Below, piece after piece: positions 1-6,600 of a DNA stretch of 7,893 nucleotides. Position numbers and translations under genes: made by a program. How positions within the stretch are numbered: the first letter of the stretch is position 1; each line of letters opens with the position of its first letter. The notes under the pieces were generated by a model. That model was not told where the DNA came from. It made no database searches and saw only the letters and a program-made list of their open reading frames with translations. The stretch is from an uncultured Bacteroidales bacterium (lineage in GTDB: Bacteria; Bacteroidota; Bacteroidia; Bacteroidales; UBA932), in NCBI GenBank assembly GCA_946415795.1, contig CAMKTW010000071.1, forward strand, positions 1 through 7,893. The letters run 5' to 3'.

Positions 1-276
1 TGTGCGGACAATAACTCCAAGGTGCTGGCCTTTACCCGGGGCGACTATATGTTTGCATTCAACTTCCACCCTGAATATTCCTACCCGGATTATGCCTTTG
101 AGGCGCCGGAGGGGAGATGGGCCGTTGTTATTGACAGTGACAGCGTAGAGTATGACGGATTCGGGCGCAACGACGATACCGTGATCCACTCCACAATGAC
201 CAACGCCCAGGGGAAACAGATATTGCAGCTCTATCTCCCTTCACGTACGGTTATGGTCCTAAAGAAAATCTCTTAG
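1..276 (+). CDS. glgB: 1,4-alpha-glucan branching enzyme, C-terminal end only (gene runs off the left edge)
   Basis: The frame is open from base 1 to the TAG at 274-276 and encodes the last 91 residues of a larger protein; the true start lies outside the window. The visible part is the C-terminal all-beta domain of a GH13 branching enzyme, which cuts an alpha-1,4 glucan chain and rejoins it through an alpha-1,6 bond during cytoplasmic glycogen synthesis. The recognisable stretch is KVLAFTRGDYMFAFNFHP followed by a YPDYAFEAP loop, VVIDSDSVEYDGFGR and a terminal YLPSRTVMVLK. This closely follows the end of the animal/plant/fungal-type enzyme (human GBE1 has FIFNFHPSKSYTDY, then a VLDSDAAEYGG segment, then YIPSR), pointing to the GH13_8 type rather than the E. 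coli type. The catalytic barrel is not visible. It converges on the downstream lipoprotein gene with overlapping stop codons. The family call is firm; the subfamily rests on remembered sequence. Confidence 0.88.
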   Translation, partial: CADNNSKVLAFTRGDYMFAFNFHPEYSYPDYAFEAPEGRWAVVIDSDSVEYDGFGRNDDTVIHSTMTNAQGKQILQLYLPSRTVMVLKKIS

Positions 277-282
277 AGATTT
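266..282. repeat. 17-base palindrome spanning two overlapping convergent stop codons
   Basis: Bases 266-273 (AAATCTCT) and 275-282 (AGAGATTT) are perfect inverted repeats around a single central T at 274. The TAG of glgB (274-276) and the TAA of the lipoprotein gene (273-275 on the minus strand) both lie inside it. As RNA it would form a 7-bp stem with a 3-base loop, but only two pairs are G-C. On the minus strand it is followed by a T-rich stretch (TCTTT after the stem); on the plus strand it is followed by GCCGCG. It could be a weak terminator for the minus-strand transcript, or a shared bidirectional terminator, but the stem is too AT-rich to be sure. Confidence 0.45.
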
Positions 283-1379
283 GCCGCGATAATCTTCTCT
301 ATTTCTGCAGGATCGTATATGTCCTTGGCCAGGATGTTGCAATCCCTGCTGATAATGAACATAGTCGGGATTGAGTTGAGGTTGTATGCAGCAACTGCGG
401 CGGAGGCAATTCCCAGGCCGTCGTTGACGCATATCCAGGGGAGGTTCTGGCTCCTTACCACAGATGCCCATACCGGCTTCTCGTCCACGCAGACCTGATA
501 AACCTCAAATCCGCGGTCGTGATACTTTTCATAGATGGGGACCATCTCCTGATTGAAAACCTTGTGCTCGTCCTGTGCAGTACTCCAGAAAGAGAGAAGT
601 ATGACCTTTCCGAACAACTCGCTCAGGGAATGCTCCTTGCCGTCGAAATCGGCCATCTTGATATCCGGCATACCGTAGGTCGCTCCTCTGAGAAGCTCAT
701 TCATCTGGTCGGCGTTATGCCGTGCGTCTATCGCCTTGGTGACTGCGGCTACCAGCTCGTTGTCCGGGTATCTCTGGATAAGGGAGTCGCGGATCGCAGT
801 GAAGATATAAACGTCTGTCGGCTCCTGGAACACGTATAGCTGGTCGTTGAATTTCTGGAACAGGGCTGCAGCGGAGGTGATGGAGAAGGGGTTCTCCATT
901 ATCTGCCGGAGCGTGGCCCGCTTGTGTTCTATGTAGATGCGGGAGAGCTGTACGTTCTCGTCGGCCGGAGCCTCGTCAAGCACCCGTTCCATCTTTGCTA
1001 TGCTCTCAGCCATTCGTGTATCCATCTGTTGCAGCAGCTTGCTGTCTTGAGAGCCGCTAACGGTGAAGTGACCAAGGGTGTCGGTCTCTACGCTGATGCG
1101 GTCTTTGTCGGAAGCTACTATCCCTGCCAGCTTTGTGCCGTTGTGGTACAGATAGAAAAATGCTGGATTTACAGCATCGGCAAGAGGCAGAGAGCAGTGC
1201 AGGCGTCCTTTTTTATTGGTGGAGAGGCTGTCTGCAAAGGTAAGTTTGTTACGGTCCAGCTTGTAAAGCTCAATATTGGTGGAGATTCCCTCTTTCAGAG
1301 TGAGATCCACCACCGCACCCGGTTTGCTGCAGGAGGCGGCAATCAACAGCACGAGCAGTGGAAGAAGCGTCTTTTTCAT
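273..1379 (-). CDS. DUF4369-like lipoprotein with thioredoxin/TlpA fold lacking the CXXC motif
   Basis: A 368-residue envelope protein. Residues 1-16 form a lipoprotein signal peptide (MKKTLLPLLVLLIAAS) and Cys17 is the expected lipidated residue. Residues about 25-115 look like the beta-rich DUF4369-type domain that often precedes TlpA domains in Bacteroidota; about 115-225 is helical. From about 235 the protein has a TlpA/AhpC-like fold: a GMPDIKMADFDGK entry strand, KVILLSFWSTAQDEH at the active-site position (258-272), FEVYQVCVDE, and the cis-proline loop SIPTMFII (Pro338). Canonical members read FWAxWCxxC; here the two cysteine positions are Gln269 and His272, so thiol-disulfide chemistry at that site is not expected. 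Other cysteines (62, 297, 317, 347) do not form a CXXC. The ATG at 1379 lies 8 bases after the HIT stop, so co-transcription with greA and HIT is likely. The fold call is confident; the substrate and role are unknown. Confidence 0.82.
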   Translation of the reverse strand: MKKTLLPLLVLLIAASCSKPGAVVDLTLKEGISTNIELYKLDRNKLTFADSLSTNKKGRLHCSLPLADAVNPAFFYLYHNGTKLAGIVASDKDRISVETDTLGHFTVSGSQDSKLLQQMDTRMAESIAKMERVLDEAPADENVQLSRIYIEHKRATLRQIMENPFSITSAAALFQKFNDQLYVFQEPTDVYIFTAIRDSLIQRYPDNELVAAVTKAIDARHNADQMNELLRGATYGMPDIKMADFDGKEHSLSELFGKVILLSFWSTAQDEHKVFNQEMVPIYEKYHDRGFEVYQVCVDEKPVWASVVRSQNLPWICVNDGLGIASAAVAAYNLNSIPTMFIISRDCNILAKDIYDPAEIEKIIAANL

Positions 1380-1387
1380 CTGACAGG

Positions 1388-1786
1388 TCAGTTCTTGAAT
1401 TCGGCGGCGATGGCAGAGGCAATCTCTTTGAAACGCTCCGGGGTGAGTTGTTTCTTATCTGCGCGGAAATCCATATCGCTCTCCTTCTGGAGAGGTACCA
1501 GATGTATATGTGCGTGAGGCACTTCCATCCCAAGCACAGCAACACCGACCCGTTTGCAAGGTATGGCGCGCTTGATGGCTTCGGCTACTTTTTTGGCAAA
1601 GGCAGTCAGCCCCCGGTACGTTTCGTCGTCCAGGTCAAAAATATAATCTACCTCCTTCCTGGGGATAACCAGAGTGTGCCCCTCGACCATCGGATTGATA
1701 TCGAGGAAAGCGAAGAACCTGTCGTCTTCAGCGACTTTGTAAGAGGGGATTTCCCCAGCCGCTATCTTCGAGAATATTGTTGCCAT
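1388..1786 (-). CDS. HIT-family (histidine triad) nucleotide hydrolase/transferase
   Basis: A 132-residue cytoplasmic protein of the HINT-like branch of the histidine triad superfamily, which typically hydrolyses nucleoside phosphoramidates or adenylated compounds using the middle histidine as nucleophile. The N-terminus (MATIFSKIAAGEIPSYKV) is characteristic, followed by FLDINPMVEGHTLVIPRK. The signature HAHIHL at 91-96 gives all three histidines (91, 93, 95) in a VPHAHIHLVP context, so the active site is intact. The usual FCKI near the start is FSKI here, so a zinc ligand present in some relatives is missing. Length is normal for the family. It starts three bases after the greA stop, implying coupled translation in a greA-HIT unit. 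The exact substrate cannot be read from sequence. Confidence 0.93.
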   Translation of the reverse strand: MATIFSKIAAGEIPSYKVAEDDRFFAFLDINPMVEGHTLVIPRKEVDYIFDLDDETYRGLTAFAKKVAEAIKRAIPCKRVGVAVLGMEVPHAHIHLVPLQKESDMDFRADKKQLTPERFKEIASAIAAEFKN

Positions 1787-1789
1787 AAC

Positions 1790-2260
1790 CTATATTGAGA
1801 TGTCAAGGATTTCAAATTGCATCAATCCGGAGGGGACCTGTACGTCAACCGTATCGCCCTTGCGGTGACCCAGCAGGGACTTTGCGATAGGGGTGCCGAC
1901 TGCCAGCTTACCTTCGCGGAAGTTGGCTTCGCTTTCGCCCACGATTGTATATTCCATCACGGCGCCGTTCTTTATATTCTTGATCTTGACCTTGTTGAGC
2001 ATCTGCACGGTGTCGGTGCTTATCTTGCTCTCGTCTATCACGCGTGCAGTGGCAAGCATATCCTGCAGTTTGCTTATCCTGAGTTCCAACAGGCCCTGCG
2101 CCTCGCGGGCGGCATCGTATTCTGCATTTTCGCTCAAGTCTCCCTTGTCACGGGCTTCCGCGATAGCCTTGGATATCACAGGTCGCTCTGCAATAGCATC
2201 TGCCAATTGTTGTTTGAGGTCGTCCAGACCTTTCTGTGTCAAATAATGTATTTCTGCCAT
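1790..2260 (-). CDS. greA: Transcription elongation factor GreA
   Basis: A 156-residue GreA, close to the 158 of E. coli. It binds in the secondary channel of RNA polymerase and stimulates cleavage of the backtracked transcript 3' end so that stalled complexes resume. The N-terminal coiled coil (about 1-75) carries the tip motif DKGDLSENAEYDAAREAQ; Asp41 and Glu44, the acidic pair that helps hold the catalytic magnesium, are at the same numbers as in E. coli GreA. The C-terminal FKBP-like domain (about 80-156) includes the YTIVGESEANFREGKL and TPIAKSLLGHRKGD segments. The ATG at 2260 directly precedes MAEIHYLTQKGLDDL, the normal GreA start. It is first of a tightly packed greA-HIT-lipoprotein group and follows a leader with a putative promoter and a hairpin. 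Confidence 0.97.
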   Translation of the reverse strand: MAEIHYLTQKGLDDLKQQLADAIAERPVISKAIAEARDKGDLSENAEYDAAREAQGLLELRISKLQDMLATARVIDESKISTDTVQMLNKVKIKNIKNGAVMEYTIVGESEANFREGKLAVGTPIAKSLLGHRKGDTVDVQVPSGLMQFEILDISI

Positions 2261-2266
2261 TTCGAT

Positions 2267-2303
2267 AAAAAATTAAAGAATCCCCAGTTGCCGGGGACCC
2301 TCT
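2267..2303 (-). terminator. Terminator-like hairpin with U-tract in the greA leader
   Basis: Read on the minus strand, bases 2303-2293 (AGAGGGTCCCC) can pair with 2285-2275 (GGGGATTCTTT) around a 7-base loop (GGCAACT). The core is TCCCC/GGGGA; the outer part pairs through G-C, A-U and three G-U wobbles, about 11 pairs in all. The wobbles become A/C mismatches on the plus strand, so the structure favours a minus-strand transcript. AATTTTTT follows (ending at 2267), the form of an intrinsic terminator. It lies after the membrane-protein gene and only some 15 bases before the greA start codon. It may terminate the upstream operon, or act as a leaky attenuator or translation-limiting structure for greA. 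Stability was judged by eye only. Confidence 0.5.
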
Positions 2304-2323
2304 ACCATATTCTTATTTCAATA

Positions 2324-2331
2324 CAAATATA
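2324..2331 (-). promoter_or_regulatory. Putative Bacteroidota -7 promoter element (TATATTTG) for greA
   Basis: The minus strand reads TATATTTG, matching the TAnnTTTG -7 consensus of the Bacteroidota housekeeping sigma factor. It sits in the only sizeable intergenic gap, in an AT-rich stretch, and would start transcription roughly 55-60 bases before the greA ATG. No clear -33 TTG is present at the usual spacing (the region there reads TTAGCTGG), so the match is only half a promoter. Any transcript starting here would pass through the hairpin at 2303-2267 before reaching greA. Confidence 0.45.
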
Positions 2332-2351
2332 GTAATATTTCAGAAATCCAG

Positions 2352-2717
2352 CTAATATTTTTCGTAGCCGGGTTTCATTATCTCAGAGTAGATAACCATA
2401 TCCACGGGGTCGAACTCCATTTTGCCGTCCTTCTTGACAGCGGATGCGTCTTTCTTCGCTTTGGCCGCAGAGGGGTTGTCTTGCGGGGTGGTGGAGGCTA
2501 TTCCCTCATCGGCCGGGGTGAACCGTTTTTTTGTGGCCTTGGGCTGGTTCTCTTTGACCTGGGGTTGCTGTATGTGTTCCAGTATCTCGTCCAGAGTCGG
2601 GGTTCTGTGATACGGGGCGGCGTCCGCACTCTCACGGGCCTTCTTTCTGGCTTTGGCAATAATGCCGATCACCGCAATGGACATCCATATCAGAAATATT
2701 ACAAGCGAGGTTTCCAT
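2352..2717 (-). CDS. Small single-pass membrane protein of unknown function
   Basis: A 121-residue protein not matched to a named family. Residues 4-21 (SLVIFLIWMSIAVIGIIA) form one hydrophobic membrane segment at the very N-terminus, followed at once by KARKKAR, which by the positive-inside rule places the rest in the cytoplasm. A probable short helix TPTLDEILEHI (39-49) follows, then a lysine/proline/alanine-rich low-complexity linker (about 50-98), then a C-terminal tail EFDPVDMVIYSEIMKPGYEKY (101-121) that looks more ordered. I recall similar FD-x-x-x-AVIYSEIL tails in other Bacteroidales proteins, which would make the tail the conserved part, but this was not checked. The ATG at 2717 lies 11 bases after the ribF stop, suggesting it is the last gene of the fusion-ribF unit. 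No function is assigned. Confidence 0.75.
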   Translation of the reverse strand: METSLVIFLIWMSIAVIGIIAKARKKARESADAAPYHRTPTLDEILEHIQQPQVKENQPKATKKRFTPADEGIASTTPQDNPSAAKAKKDASAVKKDGKMEFDPVDMVIYSEIMKPGYEKY

Positions 2718-2728
2718 ACAGGGATAAG

Positions 2729-3613
2729 TTAGATTCCAAACAGTTTGCGGGTTTGCTCTATGTCCAGGGCCATCTGGGCCTTGAGGTGCTCAGTGGAGGC
2801 AAATTTCTGCTCGTTGCGGAGCCTGGCGCAATAATCGAACCGTATGTCCAGGCCGTAAATCTCTTCGTTGAAATCGAGTATGTGGGTCTCTATTACAAGA
2901 GAGCGGCTGTCGCTCACTGTAGGCCGGGTGCCGATGTTGCAGACGCCATAATAGGCTCCCCCTTCAACACAGACCCTTACGGCATACACTCCCTGCTCGG
3001 GGATGACTTTGAGCGGCTCGTAGAGCTGCATATTGGCGGTGGGGAAGTTGAGCTGGCGGCCTATGCCGTTGCCGCTCACAACAACCCCGCGTAGGCTGTA
3101 TTCATATCCCAGCAGCTGGTTGGCGCGCTCTATCCCCCCGGTGGTAACAAGGTTACGGATGTAGGTAGAACTTATTGTGTTATACTGGTCAGAGACGCTC
3201 TCCGCCTTTATTGTTTTTAACCCGAGGCGGGCGGCCACGGCGGTTATGTCGGTAGAGAAGGCTGGATTACCCAGATGATGATCGTAACCCACAATCATCT
3301 CAGAGACCCCAAGTTTGCCTATCAGATAGTCCCTTATGAAATCTTCGCAGCTGAGTTTGCTGAATTGCCGGGTAAATTCCAGTACGTGGATATGGTCCAC
3401 ACCGCAAGCCTTCAGCAGCTCTTTCTTCTCTTCTAGAGAGGTGAGCAGCCTGAGTTCGCGGGCATCCTGACGCAGCACGTTGCGGGGGTGGGGCCAGAAA
3501 GTGACCACGGCACTCTCTGCTCCGAGCTCGCCGGCCCTGCGGCAGAGAGTGTCTATCACTTTGCGGTGCCCAAGATGGACTCCGTCGAAGAATCCTGTGG
3601 TGACTACAACCAT
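2729..3613 (-). CDS. ribF: Bifunctional riboflavin kinase / FAD synthetase
   Basis: A 294-residue RibF, which phosphorylates riboflavin to FMN and adenylylates FMN to FAD in the cytoplasm. The N-terminal nucleotidyltransferase domain (about 1-160) shows the HxGH motif in GFFDGVHLGH (7-16), VTFWPHP (37-43), VGYDHHLG (108-115) and ISSTYIR (147-153). The C-terminal flavokinase domain (about 165-294) shows GNGIGRQLNFPTAN (181-194) with the PTAN motif, YGVCNIGTRPTV, and VIETHILDF, whose Glu242 is the expected catalytic base. All signature motifs are intact. The protein begins only six residues before the GFFDG motif, while most homologues carry about 10-20 more; an in-frame TGA lies four codons upstream of the ATG, so no longer start is possible. 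It overlaps the fusion gene by 10 bases (3604-3613), indicating translational coupling. Confidence 0.96.
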   Translation of the reverse strand: MVVVTTGFFDGVHLGHRKVIDTLCRRAGELGAESAVVTFWPHPRNVLRQDARELRLLTSLEEKKELLKACGVDHIHVLEFTRQFSKLSCEDFIRDYLIGKLGVSEMIVGYDHHLGNPAFSTDITAVAARLGLKTIKAESVSDQYNTISSTYIRNLVTTGGIERANQLLGYEYSLRGVVVSGNGIGRQLNFPTANMQLYEPLKVIPEQGVYAVRVCVEGGAYYGVCNIGTRPTVSDSRSLVIETHILDFNEEIYGLDIRFDYCARLRNEQKFASTEHLKAQMALDIEQTRKLFGI

Positions 3614-6600
3614 TTTACAAGTTCAAAATCCTGGCGGTGAGCCATATCAGGGCTCACTGCAAACATCCTGGTGGCGTACTGGTAGGTGCCGACCTTCTCC
3701 GGAGTGATGTCGGTGCGGTATGTGGCCACGCAATCTTCAAAGCTTACGACCTCGTAAGGGTGAACCTCCTTGATATGGTATGCACCTTTGCTGTCCTGCT
3801 CGGTGATTACGCACTCTATGCCGATTTCATCGGGGGTCAGGCCGGCCAGATAGACCTCGACCTCTGCAAAGTGCTTGTCTCCCAGGGCAAAGCGGACGGC
3901 GCTTCCGTTAAGGTTGTCGAACCGGCGGATATCGATGTCAGGCCATGCGCGATACATGCGCTTCTTCCACTGTGCAATCTCGCGAGCCTTGAGGAAATCT
4001 TTGTCCACCATCTTGTTGTAGCGCTTAGCCTGTGGTATGTAGTACTGATTCAGGTAATCCTCCATCATGCGGTTGGTGGTAAAGTTGCATGCCACCTGGG
4101 CGATGGTGTTCTTGATGTACTTGATCCACTCGGGAGAATAGTCTTTGTCCCAGTCCTTCTTATAGAATGCAGGGGCGATGTCGTTGGCGATGATGTTGTA
4201 TATCATGGCAGAGTCAAGGTCATCCTGGAATTCCTGTTTCTCATAGGTACGCTCCATGGGGAGTGCCCAGCCGGCGCCTTCCTTGTAGCCCTCTACCCAC
4301 CAGCCGTCAAGCACGGAGAAGTGCATTACACCGTTCATCACAGCCTTCTCGCCGCTGGTGCCGGAGGCCTCCTGGCGACGGGTCGGGTTGTTCATCCAGA
4401 TATCTACACCCTGGACAAGGAGTTTGGCTACGGTGATGTCGTAGTTGGGGACGAATACAATCTTGCCGATAAACTGCGGCATCTTGCTTATCTCCACAAT
4501 GTACTTGATAAAGTCGCTTCCGGCTTTGTCTGCAGGGTGTGCCTTGCCCGCAAAGAGGAACTGCACGGGGCGGTCAGGGTTGTTCACCACCTTGTCCAGA
4601 CGGTCGAGGTTGCGGAACAGCAGAGTGGCGCGCTTGTATGTGGCAAAGCGGCGGGCAAAACCTATTGTGAGCACGTCGTTGCGCAGGGTCGATTTAATCT
4701 TGACGATCTGGCTGGGTGAATAATGCGCGGTGGATTTGGTGTCGGAGATGGTCTTCTTTACATAGTCGATAAGTCGCTTGCGCAGCACGCTGCGGACATT
4801 CCAGATCTCATTGTCGGCAATCTTGTAGATGCCGGAGAAGCACGATTTGTCGTAGTGGTGTGTGGCGAATTCCTTGCCAAATACACGGGCGTGGATCGCT
4901 TTCCATTCAGGAGCGGTCCAGGTCGGGTAGTGGACGCCGTTGGTCACGTAGCCCACATTCACCTCTTCCGGGAGGTATCCGGGCCACATGCCCGCCAGGA
5001 TCTCCTGGCTGACCTTGCCGTGGAGCCAGCTGACGCCGTTTATGCCCTGTGACATATTGGCGGCGAGGACACTCATTGAGAATTTTTCTCCGCCGTCGTT
5101 GATGTTATAGCGTCCGAGCCCCATGAACGTGTGCCAGTCAATCTTCATGCGTTCGGGGAAAGAGCCGAAATAAACGCGCATCATATCTTCGCTGAAAAAG
5201 TCATGGCCGGCGGGGACGGGGGTATGGGTGGTAAAGAGAGAAGAACTGCGTACAACCTCGAGAGCTTCGGCAAAGGTGAGGTTGTCGTCCTCAACATACA
5301 TCCTTATCCGCTCTATTCCGGTGAAGGCGGCGTGACCCTCGTTGCAGTGATAAACCTCGGCCTTTATGCCGAGGGCATTCAGTGCGCGGATACCTCCCAG
5401 GCCCAGCAGGATTTCCTGTTTGAGACGGTTATCCCAGTCACCGCCGTAGAGCTGGTGGGTGATGGGGCGGTCTTCCGGCATATTGTCCTCGAAATCGGTG
5501 TCGAGCAGATAGAGGTCGGTACGTCCCACCTCCACCTTCCAGATGCGGATGTTGAGGTTGCGGCCAGGCATCGGGACGGACACCGTGAGCCACTTGCCGT
5601 CTTTGTCAAGAACCGGCTGTGCAGGCGATTCACGGAAGTTCTGAGGGTCGTATGATGCTATCTGGTCGCCGTCTCCTGAAAGATACTGGGTAAAGTAGCC
5701 GTATTTGTAGAGCAGGCCCACGGCGGTAAGGTTGACGCCCATGTCGCTGGCTTCCTTTAGGTAGTCGCCGGCCAGGATTCCAAGACCTCCGGAGTAAATC
5801 TTGAGGGACGTGTCAAGACCGTACTCCATACAGAAATATGCGATCCTGGGGAACTTGCGCTGCTCCTTGCCCTTCATATACTCTGTGAAATGGCTGTGTA
5901 CTGCCTTCAGACGGGTCATGAACTCCTTGTCCTGCTCAAGGTCACGGTACTGTTCCAGAGAGATGTTGTCGAGCATCACGATGGGATTTCCCTTGCTCTC
6001 TTCCCAAAGGGCGGAGTCAATAGACTTAAAAAGGTTTATCGCATCGTCGTTCCAGCACCACCACAGGTTCTTGGAGATGTCTTCGAGAGCGCTCAGGCGG
6101 CTGGGAAGCGAACGGTTTACTACTATGCTGTTCCAGTTGGGACGGTTTGCTATCTGTTTGCGGTATCCCTGGTCGTTGTCCTCCTGAAGCAGGGGATAGG
6201 GGCCGAATTTCTCAATTACTTTGTTTAAGGCCATATCGTAGGCGGTTTTGTAAAAAACAATGTTGTTTTCCCAGAGTGCGAGGTGCGAAATCTCCTTTGC
6301 ATTGGCGGCGCACGCAGCATACTCGCCGGGGGTCATAGCGCAGAAGCGCTCAATGCTCCGCGCCGCAGCCTCCACTACTTCTGAATAATTGAAGTCGTCG
6401 CGATTAACGATTGTTACGCCGCTGAGGGGTTCCTTGCCGCGATAGTGCTCCTTGATCCAGAGGCCAAAGCCGGCCAGGGTCGTGGTAACCGTGGGGACAC
6501 TGTAAGCCAGCGACTCCAGGGGCGTGTATCCCCAAGGTTCGTAGTAAGATGGGAACAGTGTCAGGTCGGCACCTGCAAGCAGAGACATATAGCTCCTGTT

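Noticed and set aside
924..1517. A 197-codon plus-strand frame across the lipoprotein and HIT genes
   Set aside because: It spans two well-supported minus-strand genes and their junction, and its translation is not protein-like in any family I know.
1817..2332. A 171-codon plus-strand frame opposite greA
   Set aside because: Fully antisense to greA, whose motifs and length match the family exactly.
3637..4719. A 360-codon open frame on the plus strand opposite the phosphorylase half of the fusion
   Set aside because: It lies wholly antisense to a well-conserved enzyme with recognisable motifs, and its translation shows no domain I recognise. It is best explained as a shadow of codon bias in the real gene.
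5131..5655. A 174-codon plus-strand frame, and several shorter ones, opposite the fusion gene
   Set aside because: Same reasoning: antisense to conserved GT35 and GT3 coding sequence, with no recognisable domains.
6114..6210. Possible frameshift or sequencing join between the synthase and phosphorylase halves
   Set aside because: The reading frame is continuous with no stop, the linker is of ordinary composition, and no start-codon context for a separate phosphorylase is evident. A real fusion is the simpler reading.
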